From: Gemmatimonadota bacterium | Lineage (GTDB): Bacteria > Latescibacterota > UBA2968 > UBA8231 | Assembly (NCBI GenBank): GCA_002712305.1 | Contig: PATE01000089.1 | Span: 1-10,569 of the forward strand | DNA: 10,569 nucleotides | Direction: 5' to 3' | Part shown: in pieces, positions 1-7,583 of the stretch | Layout: every line of letters starts with the position of its first letter | Numbering within the stretch: position 1 is the stretch's first letter | The notes under the pieces: generated by a model | Databases searched by the model: none | The model's input: only the letters and a program-made list of their open reading frames with translations | What the model was told of the DNA's origin: nothing | Made by a program: the position numbers and the translations under genes

Positions 1-554
1 ATATTTTTCCAATCCCAACCTCTCCAAATGTCTTCGTCATTTTCCTCACATATCTCAATACATTTACCATTTTTCCAAATGTCTTCGTCAATTACGTTTT
101 CTTCTTTGTCATAGTAAATCCACTTCCCGTCTTGTTCCCCATCTTTATAATTTCCTTCTTCATACACCTTCCCGCTTTTGTAATACCTAACAAACTTACC
201 CTCCCTCTTCCCATTAACATAGTTTACTTCATACGCTACCTTCCCAGTAGCGTAATACTTCTTGTAGAAACCTTCAGTAGCCCTTTCAAGGCGGATTAGT
301 CCAGCAAGACAATCAGCATCGACAGATGTGCCACCGTAGCCGTAGTCTATTACTAAGCCATTGGCGCCACTTTTTTCGAAAAGCAGAGCATCTTCCTCGG
401 TATCCCAACCTCTGCGCCGAATTACTTCTTTCAGCTCTTCTACATGATCGTCAGCGACATCTCCACACACTGCCCGCTCTTCGTCCGTGATGCAACATCC
501 AGCTGCCTCCCTCCATCCGAGAGGATCTCCACACCCTGCTCCCCAACCCACCAT
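1..554 (-). CDS. MORN-repeat (YwqK-like) protein, partial at left edge
   Basis: Open frame from ATG at 554 running off the left edge; 184 codons are visible and the stop lies outside the window. Residues about 95-165 hold MORN-variant repeats with the typical G-K-x-x-Y-E ... NGKREGKFxxYY and YKDGEQDGKWIYYD pattern, as in YwqK-family proteins, often labelled antitoxins. A WKNGKC element follows, and then a 17-residue tandem repeat beginning DEDIW. The first ~90 residues match no family I recognise. They hold cysteines at 8, 20, 21, 30 and 82 and a GLVIDYGYGG stretch. No signal peptide is apparent. The GC-rich first ~190 bp (about 60% GC) give way to AT-rich repeats (about 35% GC at the left edge), so the gene may be chimeric or horizontally derived. 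There is no good Shine-Dalgarno before the ATG. MORN repeats usually mediate binding or scaffolding; no catalytic role can be assigned. The repeat call is solid, the function unknown. Confidence 0.75.
   Translation of the reverse strand, partial: MVGWGAGCGDPLGWREAAGCCITDEERAVCGDVADDHVEELKEVIRRRGWDTEEDALLFEKSGANGLVIDYGYGGTSVDADCLAGLIRLERATEGFYKKYYATGKVAYEVNYVNGKREGKFVRYYKSGKVYEEGNYKDGEQDGKWIYYDKEENVIDEDIWKNGKCIEICEENDEDIWRGWDWKN
23..90 (-). repeat. 51-bp-period tandem repeat inside the MORN gene
   Basis: A 17-base perfect direct repeat (plus strand TCCAAATGTCTTCGTCA) occurs at 23-39 and 74-90. The period is 51 bp, exactly 17 codons, so both copies encode DEDIW in the same frame of the minus-strand gene. 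The first copy reads DEDIWKNGKCIEICEEN and the second starts DEDIWRGWDWKN. In-frame spacing suggests duplication of a coding module rather than a non-coding repeat. Confidence 0.8.
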
Positions 555-600
555 GATCAGTATTCCAAGTGGTCGTATCGTTCGTTATGACTTCAGCCGT

Positions 601-920
601 TCACCGGGCGAATATTTGCTGTATTGAGCGTTCACATTGGCCAAGCTTCTGGCCCGGGTCTTCCAGAATGTTGGCCCAGAACTTTGCTGATGGCGATCTT
701 CGCGTTCTCGATCGCCGCCTCCAAATCGCCGACGAATGATATAGGCCATCGCCCGCATGCCAAAAAAAGCCCAAACATTGTGGTCATGAGGACTGAGCCT
801 TTCAGCCGTCTCGAAGTGCACGATCGCCGCTTGGGTGATTGGTGATATTGATGCGGCCCAAAAACACGATGCCGAGCACAGCGCGGCACACCTTTCTGAG
901 CGTGCCAGGATAGAAGCGGA
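601..920 (-). pseudogene. Decayed TPR-repeat protein remnant (frameshifted)
   Basis: Three minus-strand frames together spell a tetratricopeptide-type protein. About 885-850 reads RAVLGIVFLGR. A second frame, about 839-741, reads AIVHFETAERLSPHD followed by NVWAFFGMRAMAYI. A third, about 738-688, reads FVGDLEAAIENAKIAISK. A last shift gives FWANILEDPGQKLGQ from 681, ending at a TGA at 601-603. The order and spacing match the helical repeats seen C-terminal to adenylate-cyclase-type or transcriptional-activator ATPase-type TPR regions (family knowledge). At least two, probably three, frame changes are needed, near 845, 738 and 685, so no intact product is expected. No start or N-terminal effector domain remains. 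The rest of the 490-bp space between the MORN gene and the mannonate dehydratase gene holds no recognisable intact gene. A sequencing or assembly error could mimic the shifts, but several within 300 bp favour real decay. Confidence 0.6.
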
Positions 921-1044
921 CCCAGTGACTCGACGCCGTTCAGTCGAGGCACGTCGACCTCTTCACAGACCTCTATGCCAAGACCTACCTCTCAACAAGA
1001 GACGATCGTCCGAGTGATCTCACCGACGAGACCGTGCCAAGCAG

Positions 1045-2013
1045 CTACCTCCCGTACACCGCCTGAATACAAGCCCGGATATACCCCGTCGCCAGCGCAT
1101 GCCCCGCTCGCGCCATGGCATCGTCCCCTGGAATCGATGGCGTATGATCCATCATGAAGGGTCCCTCGAAGCCAACGGCCTTGTAGATCTGCATAGCCTT
1201 GAGCATGTCCACGTCACCCTCGTCGACGAAGACCTCCTCGAAATACTTGCCCGTGCCCTTCACATTACGAAAGTGGACATAGACGATCTTTTCCTGTGAG
1301 CCGATCCGCCGGATCCCCTCATACACATCGTCGTTCTCCATCTCTGTCACACAGCCCTGGCAGAACAACATGGCATTGGACGAACTCGGGGCAAGCGAGA
1401 AGATGCGCTCGTATTGATCGAGGGTGGACACGATGCGGGCAGCGCCGCCCATGGCCTCGGGAATCGGCGGATCATCCGGATGAAGTGCCATCCGCACACC
1501 ACACTCCTCGGCGACAGGAATCACACGCGTGAGGAAGTATTCGATGTTCGCCCACATGGACGCCTCATCGATCTGTTTGTCGGGATACTCCTTCGGCGTA
1601 CGCTCCCACTCCTCGTAATCGAAGGTTGAGTACTTCGCACCGCCTCGACCAGTCGCCGATGTCGTGCGGAAGTTGCCGATGGGCTTGAAGTTGTACCCGA
1701 GCGTGGGCACACCGGCATCCCCCATGGCCCGTAACATCTCACACCACTGCTCGATCTTTTCGTCACGCTCGGGTTGTGCCAGCGTGACCGTATCGGGGCC
1801 AGACAGGGCGATGTTTGTGAAGACGAGACCGTGATTCTCTGCCTGTCTACGCACGTCCTTGAGATAGTCCGCCATCTCGGCACGTGTCTGCAGATCTCCG
1901 TGATGACCGAATGGCGGCGGATAGATCGTCAGGTCGTCGACACCGATGGCTCGATAGAACGCGAGATTCTCGTCGGTGAGATGAGCATGATTTACCTGAT
2001 CCTGGATCCTCAT
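1045..2013 (-). CDS. uxuA: Mannonate dehydratase-like TIM-barrel enzyme (UxuA family)
   Basis: 322 residues, last gene of the operon. UxuA enzymes dehydrate D-mannonate to 2-keto-3-deoxygluconate in hexuronate breakdown, in the cytoplasm, using a divalent metal. Family landmarks are present in order: YNFKPIGNFRT (107-117), MALHPDDPP (175-183), FCQGC (217-221), YVHFRNV (245-251), EVFVDEGDVDM (260-270) and GPFMMDH (284-290). His178, Cys218, His247 and Asp289 fit the metal-binding set known for this family. The segment usually reading R/K-PDHG is MMDHTP here, and the N terminus lacks the WYG-type opening of classical UxuA, so this is a divergent, shorter subgroup whose substrate may not be mannonate. 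Start ATG at 2013 lies 9 nt after the oxidoreductase stop with no good Shine-Dalgarno, suggesting translational coupling. A general xylose-isomerase-like epimerase or dehydratase is the alternative. Confidence 0.85.
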   Translation of the reverse strand: MRIQDQVNHAHLTDENLAFYRAIGVDDLTIYPPPFGHHGDLQTRAEMADYLKDVRRQAENHGLVFTNIALSGPDTVTLAQPERDEKIEQWCEMLRAMGDAGVPTLGYNFKPIGNFRTTSATGRGGAKYSTFDYEEWERTPKEYPDKQIDEASMWANIEYFLTRVIPVAEECGVRMALHPDDPPIPEAMGGAARIVSTLDQYERIFSLAPSSSNAMLFCQGCVTEMENDDVYEGIRRIGSQEKIVYVHFRNVKGTGKYFEEVFVDEGDVDMLKAMQIYKAVGFEGPFMMDHTPSIPGDDAMARAGHALATGYIRACIQAVYGR

Positions 2014-2022
2014 GGTCGCGCT

Positions 2023-3117
2023 CTACTTGTCGTCCTTCATCCAACTCATTCCCTCGCCCCGCACCAGGAACGAACGTTCATCCCACCAACCCGGACGTTC
2101 CACGGGAATGCGCCCCTCCTCGACGGCCACATCCAAAGGATTCGCTCGTGTCTGCAGGGGTAACTGCACGCGTTCGTGAACTCTGGCCGACTCATAGACG
2201 GCCATCATGATCTCGAGAGCCGCCTTGCCCTTCTCTCCGTTCCCCCTGTAGTCCTCAACCTTCCCTTCGATCCACTCACAGATCCCATAGGCCTGATGGA
2301 CGAAGGCATTGCCATAACCCGTGTCTTCTTTGTCAGGCGGATCGAAGACCTGCCAGCCAGCCTTGTCTTCCGTCATGTATTTGAGACTGTTCCCCTGCAC
2401 ATCCATCATGCCCTTCGTCCCATAGAGCAGGGCGCCGACCATGTATTTACCTGACAGTTCGTTCTCGATGACGCCCGTAGCGCCGTTGGCATAACCGATC
2501 AAACCGCAGCATCGGTCTTCGACGCGATGGCCGAAGATGTGATGGTCCGTCTTGCGCTCCACAGAGCCCATCACCCACTCGGCCGGACAGTCGCTCATGG
2601 CATACGCCTGAAAATCGATCCCATGGGTTCCCGTGTTCATCATGCCCGCACGCACGCCGGTCCAGAGTCGTTCAACCTCACCGATCGCCCCATCGGCGAT
2701 CAGGCGGCGTGCCTCTGTCCACGAGCTGAAGAAGCGGCGCTGGTGTCCGATGGCTAGCTTCACATCATTGCGTTTGCAGGCGATGATCATCGCCTCTCCC
2801 TCTCCCAGGGAGATGGCCATCGGCTTTTCCGTCAGTATGACCTTTGGACGATACGCGGCGGCAGCGACGGTCATCTCAGCGTGCTGCGGATCCCACGAAC
2901 AGACGCTGACGATGTCGAGATTCTCCTTCTCCATCATTTCTCGATAGTCGAGATAGGTCGACTTCACATTGAAGTCCTGAGCGTAGGAGGCGAGAGCTTC
3001 TGGATGTGAATCGGCGCACGCGACGATATCCGTGTGCTCACACTCCGCCCAACCGCGACCGTGTTCGCGGGCAATCCGCCCAGAGGCGATGACGCCAACG
3101 CGATACTTGGGTGCCAT
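2023..3117 (-). CDS. Gfo/Idh/MocA-family NAD(P)-dependent sugar oxidoreductase
   Basis: 364 residues. The family oxidises or reduces hydroxyl groups of sugars and cyclitols (for example myo-inositol, glucose, sugar acids) with NAD(P) in the cytosol. The N-terminal Rossmann fold starts with RVGVIASGRIA (6-16), a variant of the GxGxxG loop, followed by acidic residues near 30-36. The signature EKP is at 97-99; Lys98 is the usual catalytic lysine. GHQRRF at 124-129 and a MNTGTHGIDF segment at 160-169, with His165 and Asp168, align with the family's catalytic D-x-x-x-H region. The C-terminal half is the alpha/beta substrate and oligomerisation domain. ATG at 3117 is supported by AGGAAGGA seven bases upstream. 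The gene sits 37 bp after the Ldh_2 gene and 9 bp before the dehydratase, consistent with one pathway. The exact substrate cannot be read from sequence. Confidence 0.92.
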   Translation of the reverse strand: MAPKYRVGVIASGRIAREHGRGWAECEHTDIVACADSHPEALASYAQDFNVKSTYLDYREMMEKENLDIVSVCSWDPQHAEMTVAAAAYRPKVILTEKPMAISLGEGEAMIIACKRNDVKLAIGHQRRFFSSWTEARRLIADGAIGEVERLWTGVRAGMMNTGTHGIDFQAYAMSDCPAEWVMGSVERKTDHHIFGHRVEDRCCGLIGYANGATGVIENELSGKYMVGALLYGTKGMMDVQGNSLKYMTEDKAGWQVFDPPDKEDTGYGNAFVHQAYGICEWIEGKVEDYRGNGEKGKAALEIMMAVYESARVHERVQLPLQTRANPLDVAVEEGRIPVERPGWWDERSFLVRGEGMSWMKDDK

Positions 3118-3124
3118 GAAGAGA

Positions 3125-3132
3125 TCCTTCCT
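3125..3132 (-). promoter_or_regulatory. Strong ribosome-binding site of the Gfo/Idh/MocA gene
   Basis: AGGAAGGA on the minus strand, seven bases before the ATG at 3117. It fixes the start of this gene and lies in the 37-bp gap after the upstream stop codon, with no room for a separate promoter. Confidence 0.8.
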
Positions 3133-3154
3133 ATGGATGCCTTTGATTCAGCTG

Positions 3155-4156
3155 CTAAAACCGGCTGTCTTCGAACTCGGCGAAGGAAACCTGCACACCG
3201 CACTCATCTGCGTGCCCTTCGAGATATTCCCGCTGCTCGTCGCTGACGATGATGCCCAACTGTTTCGCCTCCGCTTCCCATGCCCACTCCATGCCACCCG
3301 CCAATTCGGCCCGTTCCATACCGGGCAGGGGTTTCGTCGCCCGCGCTTCACCGATGTATCGATCCATCTCGGCCTTGAAGGCAGCTACATCGGCAAAGTG
3401 AGCCACATTCCAGGCGGTCAGATGTGAACCTTGGTTCGATTCCCAACGGCTCGCGGGTGGCTTCACCTCAGGCCGATAGATGCCGGCGAAGATTCCACCG
3501 AGACTCACGATCACCGCGCCGAGACCGAGGCCCTTGAAGACCGCCCCGGGCGAGTGCTCCATGTTCTGCTCCGACGCAGAGACCATGTGGCCTCCCATGT
3601 CGAGCACGATAGGCGGCTGCTTGTCTGCGGGAATTGCGAAACTGATGGGCGAACTTGCCGCGGCGCTGCTCACCATCCCCTGTGGGTTTGGATAGAATCG
3701 ATGGGAAGAAGTCGACATGCCGATGCAGTCGTGTTGCAACGCCATTCGCGACCACTTTCCTGCCGAGCCGAAGTGGTAGTGGTTGTACGTCGTCACCGAC
3801 CCGACGCCGAGTCTCTTCGCCTTCTCGATCGCCATGGTCATGCCAACATGGCAGGCGATGTGTCCCAGGCCCCCATCCCCGTCGATGACGGCCGCTGCCC
3901 CACCATCACGCTCGATCTTGACCTCGGGGCGAGGATTCACAACACCGGCGCGAATCTGATTCAGATACTCTGTGAGTTTCTTGGTGCCATGGCTGTAGAC
4001 GCTCCGTTGGTCATTGGCCACCAGAAGGCCTGCCACGAGAGTTGCCGATTCGTCGTCCATGTCCACGGACAACAGCATTTCACGTACAACGTTTTCGAGA
4101 TATGCCGCGGGCACGCGAATTCCATGCTCGGGCGGGTAGTTACGGAACTTTGCCAC
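3155..4156 (-). CDS. Ldh_2-family malate/L-lactate/sulfolactate-type dehydrogenase
   Basis: 333 residues, normal for the Ldh_2 family (malate, sulfolactate, ureidoglycolate dehydrogenases and 2,3-diketo-L-gulonate reductase YiaK). These NAD(P)-dependent enzymes interconvert 2-oxo and 2-hydroxy acids and have a fold distinct from the Rossmann LDHs. Visible landmarks: YSHGTKKLTEYL (54-65) with the presumed catalytic His56; IDGDGGLGH (91-99); NHYHFGSAGKW (125-135); and PIVLDMGG (182-189) in the nucleotide-binding region. The YSHG form resembles YiaK-type sugar-acid reductases more than classical DSHG malate dehydrogenases, which fits the neighbouring sugar enzymes. The start is GTG at 4156, chosen because GAAAGGA precedes it by about four bases; an ATG overlapping at 4158 is in another frame. 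It lies 32 bp after the GH127 gene. Substrate undetermined. Confidence 0.9.
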   Translation of the reverse strand: MAKFRNYPPEHGIRVPAAYLENVVREMLLSVDMDDESATLVAGLLVANDQRSVYSHGTKKLTEYLNQIRAGVVNPRPEVKIERDGGAAAVIDGDGGLGHIACHVGMTMAIEKAKRLGVGSVTTYNHYHFGSAGKWSRMALQHDCIGMSTSSHRFYPNPQGMVSSAAASSPISFAIPADKQPPIVLDMGGHMVSASEQNMEHSPGAVFKGLGLGAVIVSLGGIFAGIYRPEVKPPASRWESNQGSHLTAWNVAHFADVAAFKAEMDRYIGEARATKPLPGMERAELAGGMEWAWEAEAKQLGIIVSDEQREYLEGHADECGVQVSFAEFEDSRF

Positions 4157-4188
4157 ATTTTCCTTTCATGGTCGGTTGGAAGGGTGAG

Positions 4189-6069
4189 TTAGCGATGCGA
4201 ACGCAGGGGATTGTCGCGCCGGAAAGCTCGGGCTCGACCTGCCTTGCGAATCGGCAACCAACTCCGATAGGGCGCCCCCCCCTCTCCGGCGCTGGCGAAA
4301 TCAACCAATCGAACTCGGCGCCCGTCGGTTCCCTGCGCCGTCATCGTCAACATCGCCGGTGCACCGTGTTTCTCAGGCGTGGCCCGACGCAGACGCAGAT
4401 CGGTCGCATCCAGAGCAGGCACATCGTCCGGGTCCATCTCGTTGTGCCGTCGATCGTAGGTCAGTAGTACGGGTCCTCGATACAGACTGACGAGCCCCTT
4501 GCATTCACGTTCACCGACCCACCAATGGGGGCGCATATCGAATTGGATCTCGACGACATCACCACGTCGCCAGCGCCTCTGTAGTGTCAGATACGAGCCG
4601 GCCTCGATGCCGCCCACCTTCTCGCCATTGACGGTGACTCGAGTACGCTCAGACCAGTAGGGAATCCTGAGGGCCAGTGAGAACTCACACACGCGCTCGG
4701 GCTGGACGGTGAGTTTCACACTACCCTCGGCCGGATACTCCGTCTCCTGCTTCAGCGTCACTTGTGTATCGTCCACCTGTGCAGAGATCGCACCCAGACC
4801 ATACCAGTTGAGCACGAGACCACCTGCCTCTTCCATCAGCGCCCAATCGGAAATCATCCCCAGGATCCGTGGGCCATTCACGCTGCAGCAATTGAGTTCA
4901 GGACTTCCCTCTCGTGCTTGGAAGACGATGTCATGAGCACTTGCCCGGCGCACACCATCCATCGGCGTGTTATACGTCACCCATCGACCCGACGCCGAGT
5001 GAAGACCGATGCCGGAGTTGATCGTCGACAGTTCAAGTTCATCTGCCACCAGCGACGATCCGGTCAAACGAAGCATGTCGATGGACATGGCTGCCCAGGC
5101 TACGGTGCAACACGTCTCGATGGCTCCCTGATGGAATGGATTGCCTTGCGCCTTTTCTGCCGAGGTAAAACCACCATTGTTATGGCGGTCCGTCTCGACG
5201 ATGCTCCACCACAGATGCTCGAAGGCAGTGCGTCCGTCCTCATTTCCATCCAGCCAGTGCAATTCGAGCATCCCCTGGATCGGATGCAGACTCTCCCAGC
5301 GAGGTTTGGGCCCTTCGAAGAAGGGAACCTCCGCCAGACCCGCCTCCAGATAGTCTCCGGCGAGAGGCTCACCATCTCGCCCCCGTGATGCAAACTCATC
5401 CTGGATCTGGCGGGCCAGTTGCAGATACTGAGCGTTGCCGGTTCGTCGATACAGAAGGCAGAGCGAATGAATGGGTGCCAGATTCATCTCGGTGCTTCCC
5501 GTATCGACGAGACGACGGCCCCGCCGTTTCTGCCCGAGGAATTTCTCGCAGAACAGGTCGCCGATCTTCTTGGCGCAGCGCAGGGCAGCTCTGTCTCCGG
5601 TGTCTTCATGCCACAGCAGCAGGCCGAGCATGATGTGGTAGTGCCCCCAGGCGTCCCAGGTCGCCCCGACCCCGCGGCGCCCACGCACGTTGTACCCCTT
5701 ACCTGTGAGCCGGTTGTCGCGATCCCACGGTCCCAGGTACCCATCCTCACCTTGAAGGGTCACCAGTTCCTGAACGAACTGGGCGGTTCGTTCATGCAGA
5801 GCTTCGTCACGCGTAAGTCGAAGGACCTGCACACAAGCCGTGATGTGTTTTCCCGCAAACTCTCCCGCCCACGGAACCATATCCCGATGCGGTTGACGAT
5901 CCCGGTCTCTGAAGATGTCGAGCATCGCCGGATTCGCAGACGGCGCGGGTAGCAACCACTGATCGGTGACCGCTCGCAGGTAGTCGGCCATGGGGCCCTG
6001 CAGATCGAACTTGGCAGTTGGTGATCGGTCGTAGACCGGTTTCAGGGTAGCACTCGCTTTGGGCATCAT
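4189..6069 (-). CDS. GH127 (DUF1680) beta-L-arabinofuranosidase-like glycoside hydrolase
   Basis: 626 residues, close to the usual 600-700 for DUF1680/GH127. Characterised members remove terminal beta-L-arabinofuranose with a zinc-bound cysteine nucleophile. An N-terminal (alpha/alpha)6 barrel is suggested by GYLGPWDRD (110-118), ATWDAWGHYHIMLGLL (136-151) and an ETCC motif at 318-321. The zinc set fits: Glu318, Cys320, and Cys394-Cys395 in ELNCCSVNGPR (391-401). Beta-sandwich regions follow (about 430-600), with LRIPYW, and a DFASAG...YRSWLP ending typical of the family. The post-cysteine loop SVNG replaces the common PPN, so it is divergent and may act on another sugar. No signal peptide: cytoplasmic. 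ATG codons at 6069 and 6066 both exist; AAGGA lies 4 or 7 bases upstream respectively, so 6066 may be the real start. It follows mmsA by 28 bp. Confidence 0.9.
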   Translation of the reverse strand: MMPKASATLKPVYDRSPTAKFDLQGPMADYLRAVTDQWLLPAPSANPAMLDIFRDRDRQPHRDMVPWAGEFAGKHITACVQVLRLTRDEALHERTAQFVQELVTLQGEDGYLGPWDRDNRLTGKGYNVRGRRGVGATWDAWGHYHIMLGLLLWHEDTGDRAALRCAKKIGDLFCEKFLGQKRRGRRLVDTGSTEMNLAPIHSLCLLYRRTGNAQYLQLARQIQDEFASRGRDGEPLAGDYLEAGLAEVPFFEGPKPRWESLHPIQGMLELHWLDGNEDGRTAFEHLWWSIVETDRHNNGGFTSAEKAQGNPFHQGAIETCCTVAWAAMSIDMLRLTGSSLVADELELSTINSGIGLHSASGRWVTYNTPMDGVRRASAHDIVFQAREGSPELNCCSVNGPRILGMISDWALMEEAGGLVLNWYGLGAISAQVDDTQVTLKQETEYPAEGSVKLTVQPERVCEFSLALRIPYWSERTRVTVNGEKVGGIEAGSYLTLQRRWRRGDVVEIQFDMRPHWWVGERECKGLVSLYRGPVLLTYDRRHNEMDPDDVPALDATDLRLRRATPEKHGAPAMLTMTAQGTDGRRVRLVDFASAGEGGAPYRSWLPIRKAGRARAFRRDNPLRSHR

Positions 6070-6073
6070 TTCA

Positions 6074-6078
6074 TCCTT
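6074..6078 (-). promoter_or_regulatory. Ribosome-binding site choosing between two adjacent GH127 ATGs
   Basis: AAGGA on the minus strand in the 28-bp gap after the dehydrogenase stop. It is four bases from ATG 6069 and seven from ATG 6066; the second spacing is more usual, so the mature protein may be one residue shorter. Confidence 0.6.
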
Positions 6079-6097
6079 GATGAGTGGCGGTGTCAGG

Positions 6098-7576
6098 TCA
6101 CAACCAACGATTCAAGACCGTTTTCTGGCGCGTGTAGAACAACACTCCCTCATGCCCCTGCACGTGGAGATCCCCATAGAAAGAATCATCCCAGCCGGTG
6201 AACGAGAACAGGGCCATCGGGGCTGGCACACCCACATTCACACCGACCATGCCACAGCTCACCTCGCGCGTGAACTGCCGTGCCGCACTGCCATCACTGG
6301 TGAAGATCGTGGCCGCATTGCCGTAGGGGATGCGATTGAGGGTATCGATCGCCTCCTGCAGGCTTTCGAGTCGCATCATGCCCAGGACCGGACCAAACAG
6401 CTCTGAGGTGAACACGTCATGGTCGGGTGTCACCCCATCCAGAAGCGTAGGTCCCACGAAGAAACCGTCATTCGGCACCCCCTCGCGGCCATCGCGGGCG
6501 ATGACCAGATCAGCAGACGCAGCGGCCGCAACGGCCTTGTTCAGGCGATCTCGAGATCCACCATCGATGACGGCCCCCATGTCGACATCCGAATCGAGTG
6601 GATCTCCGACAGTCATCGCTTCCATGGCGGACACGAGCTGATCTCGCAGAGGATCACAGTGATCGCCGATACCCATCAGCAGCGATCCGGCCATACAACG
6701 TTGACCGGCGCAACCGAAGGCCGAACTCAGCACGCCGGTCATTGCCATGTCGGCCACTATTGCCGCCCCCATGACGTCCGATTCGACGGCATCGGGCATG
6801 ACGAGGATCACGTTCTTGGCGCCACCTGCCGCCTGACATCGCTTGCCGTGTTGAGTCGATAGTTCGTAGACATGTTTGGCCACTGCCGAGGATCCAACGA
6901 AAGAGACGGCCACGATCCGAGGATGCCTACAGAGGGCATCCACCACTTCGCGCCCGCCGTGCACGATGTTGAAAACCCCGGGAGGCAGGCCTGCCTCCAC
7001 GAACAGCTCGCCCAGGCGATTCGCCGTGAGAGGCACCTTCTCGCTCGGCTTGAGCACGAAGCAGTTGCCACATGCGATGGCCACGGGGAACATCCACATG
7101 GGCACCATGGCCGGAAAATTGAAGGGCGTGATCCCCGCACAGACGCCAAGCGGTTCCCGACTCGAGAAACCGTCGATCCCATTGGCAATCTGTGGGAGAT
7201 GTTCACCCTTCGACAGATGACCAATACCGCAGGCCAGTTCGACCACCTCGATCCCCCGACGTACATCGCCGCGGGCTTCGTCCATCGTTTTGCCATTTTC
7301 CCGACAGACGATCTGCGCGAGCTCTTCAAAGTGTGCTTCGAGAAGCTCGCGATAGCGAAACAACACGCGTCCCCGATCCGGAGCCGGCGTGTTTGCCCAG
7401 TCGGGGAAGGCGGCGTGCGCGTCCTGCACAGCCATATCGACATCGACGACACCACAGTGGGGTGTGCGTGCGATGACCTCGCCCGTCCCAGGTCGATGGA
7501 CCGGCGTGAACTGCGTGACCTCCGGTTCCAGCCATTGTTCGCCCACCAGGACGGGTACGACAGATGGGGTCGTCAC
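6098..7576 (-). CDS. mmsA: CoA-acylating methylmalonate/malonate-semialdehyde dehydrogenase
   Basis: 492 residues. MmsA/IolA enzymes convert (methyl)malonate semialdehyde with CoA and NAD+ to propionyl- or acetyl-CoA plus CO2, in valine, thymine or myo-inositol degradation. Aldehyde dehydrogenase landmarks: PFNFPAMVPMWMFP (151-164), which is characteristic of the MMSDH subgroup; LKPSEK (175-180); SFVGSS (225-230); the catalytic Cys294 in AGQRCMA; ELFGPVL at 393-399; and a C-terminal SFTGWDDSFYGDL (451-463) typical of MmsA. The RENGKT motif (92-97) is also present. The segment between PDA (261-263) and SAFG is about ten residues longer than I expect for the family. Start is GTG at 7576, with GAAGGAG seven bases upstream overlapping the preceding stop. 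In an operon with sugar-acid enzymes and a Gfo/Idh protein, an IolA-like role in inositol or sugar degradation is more likely than valine catabolism. Confidence 0.93.
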   Translation of the reverse strand: MTTPSVVPVLVGEQWLEPEVTQFTPVHRPGTGEVIARTPHCGVVDVDMAVQDAHAAFPDWANTPAPDRGRVLFRYRELLEAHFEELAQIVCRENGKTMDEARGDVRRGIEVVELACGIGHLSKGEHLPQIANGIDGFSSREPLGVCAGITPFNFPAMVPMWMFPVAIACGNCFVLKPSEKVPLTANRLGELFVEAGLPPGVFNIVHGGREVVDALCRHPRIVAVSFVGSSAVAKHVYELSTQHGKRCQAAGGAKNVILVMPDAVESDVMGAAIVADMAMTGVLSSAFGCAGQRCMAGSLLMGIGDHCDPLRDQLVSAMEAMTVGDPLDSDVDMGAVIDGGSRDRLNKAVAAAASADLVIARDGREGVPNDGFFVGPTLLDGVTPDHDVFTSELFGPVLGMMRLESLQEAIDTLNRIPYGNAATIFTSDGSAARQFTREVSCGMVGVNVGVPAPMALFSFTGWDDSFYGDLHVQGHEGVLFYTRQKTVLNRWL

Positions 7577-7583
7577 GGGAATA

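Noticed and set aside
585-821. 78-residue minus-strand frame as an intact small gene
   Set aside because: Only its first ~30 residues look TPR-like; the continuation is in other frames, so it is treated as part of a pseudogene.
1001-1010. Perfect 10-bp palindrome GACGATCGTC
   Set aside because: Isolated, short, inside decayed sequence and expected by chance in GC-rich DNA; no paired element nearby.
1016-1033. Hairpin GATCTC/GAGACC downstream of the operon as a terminator
   Set aside because: The six-base stem has one G-U pair and there is no following T-run on the minus strand; too weak to call.
3431-4192. 253-residue plus-strand open frame
   Set aside because: Lies wholly opposite the Ldh_2 gene, whose motifs are clear; no domain signal.
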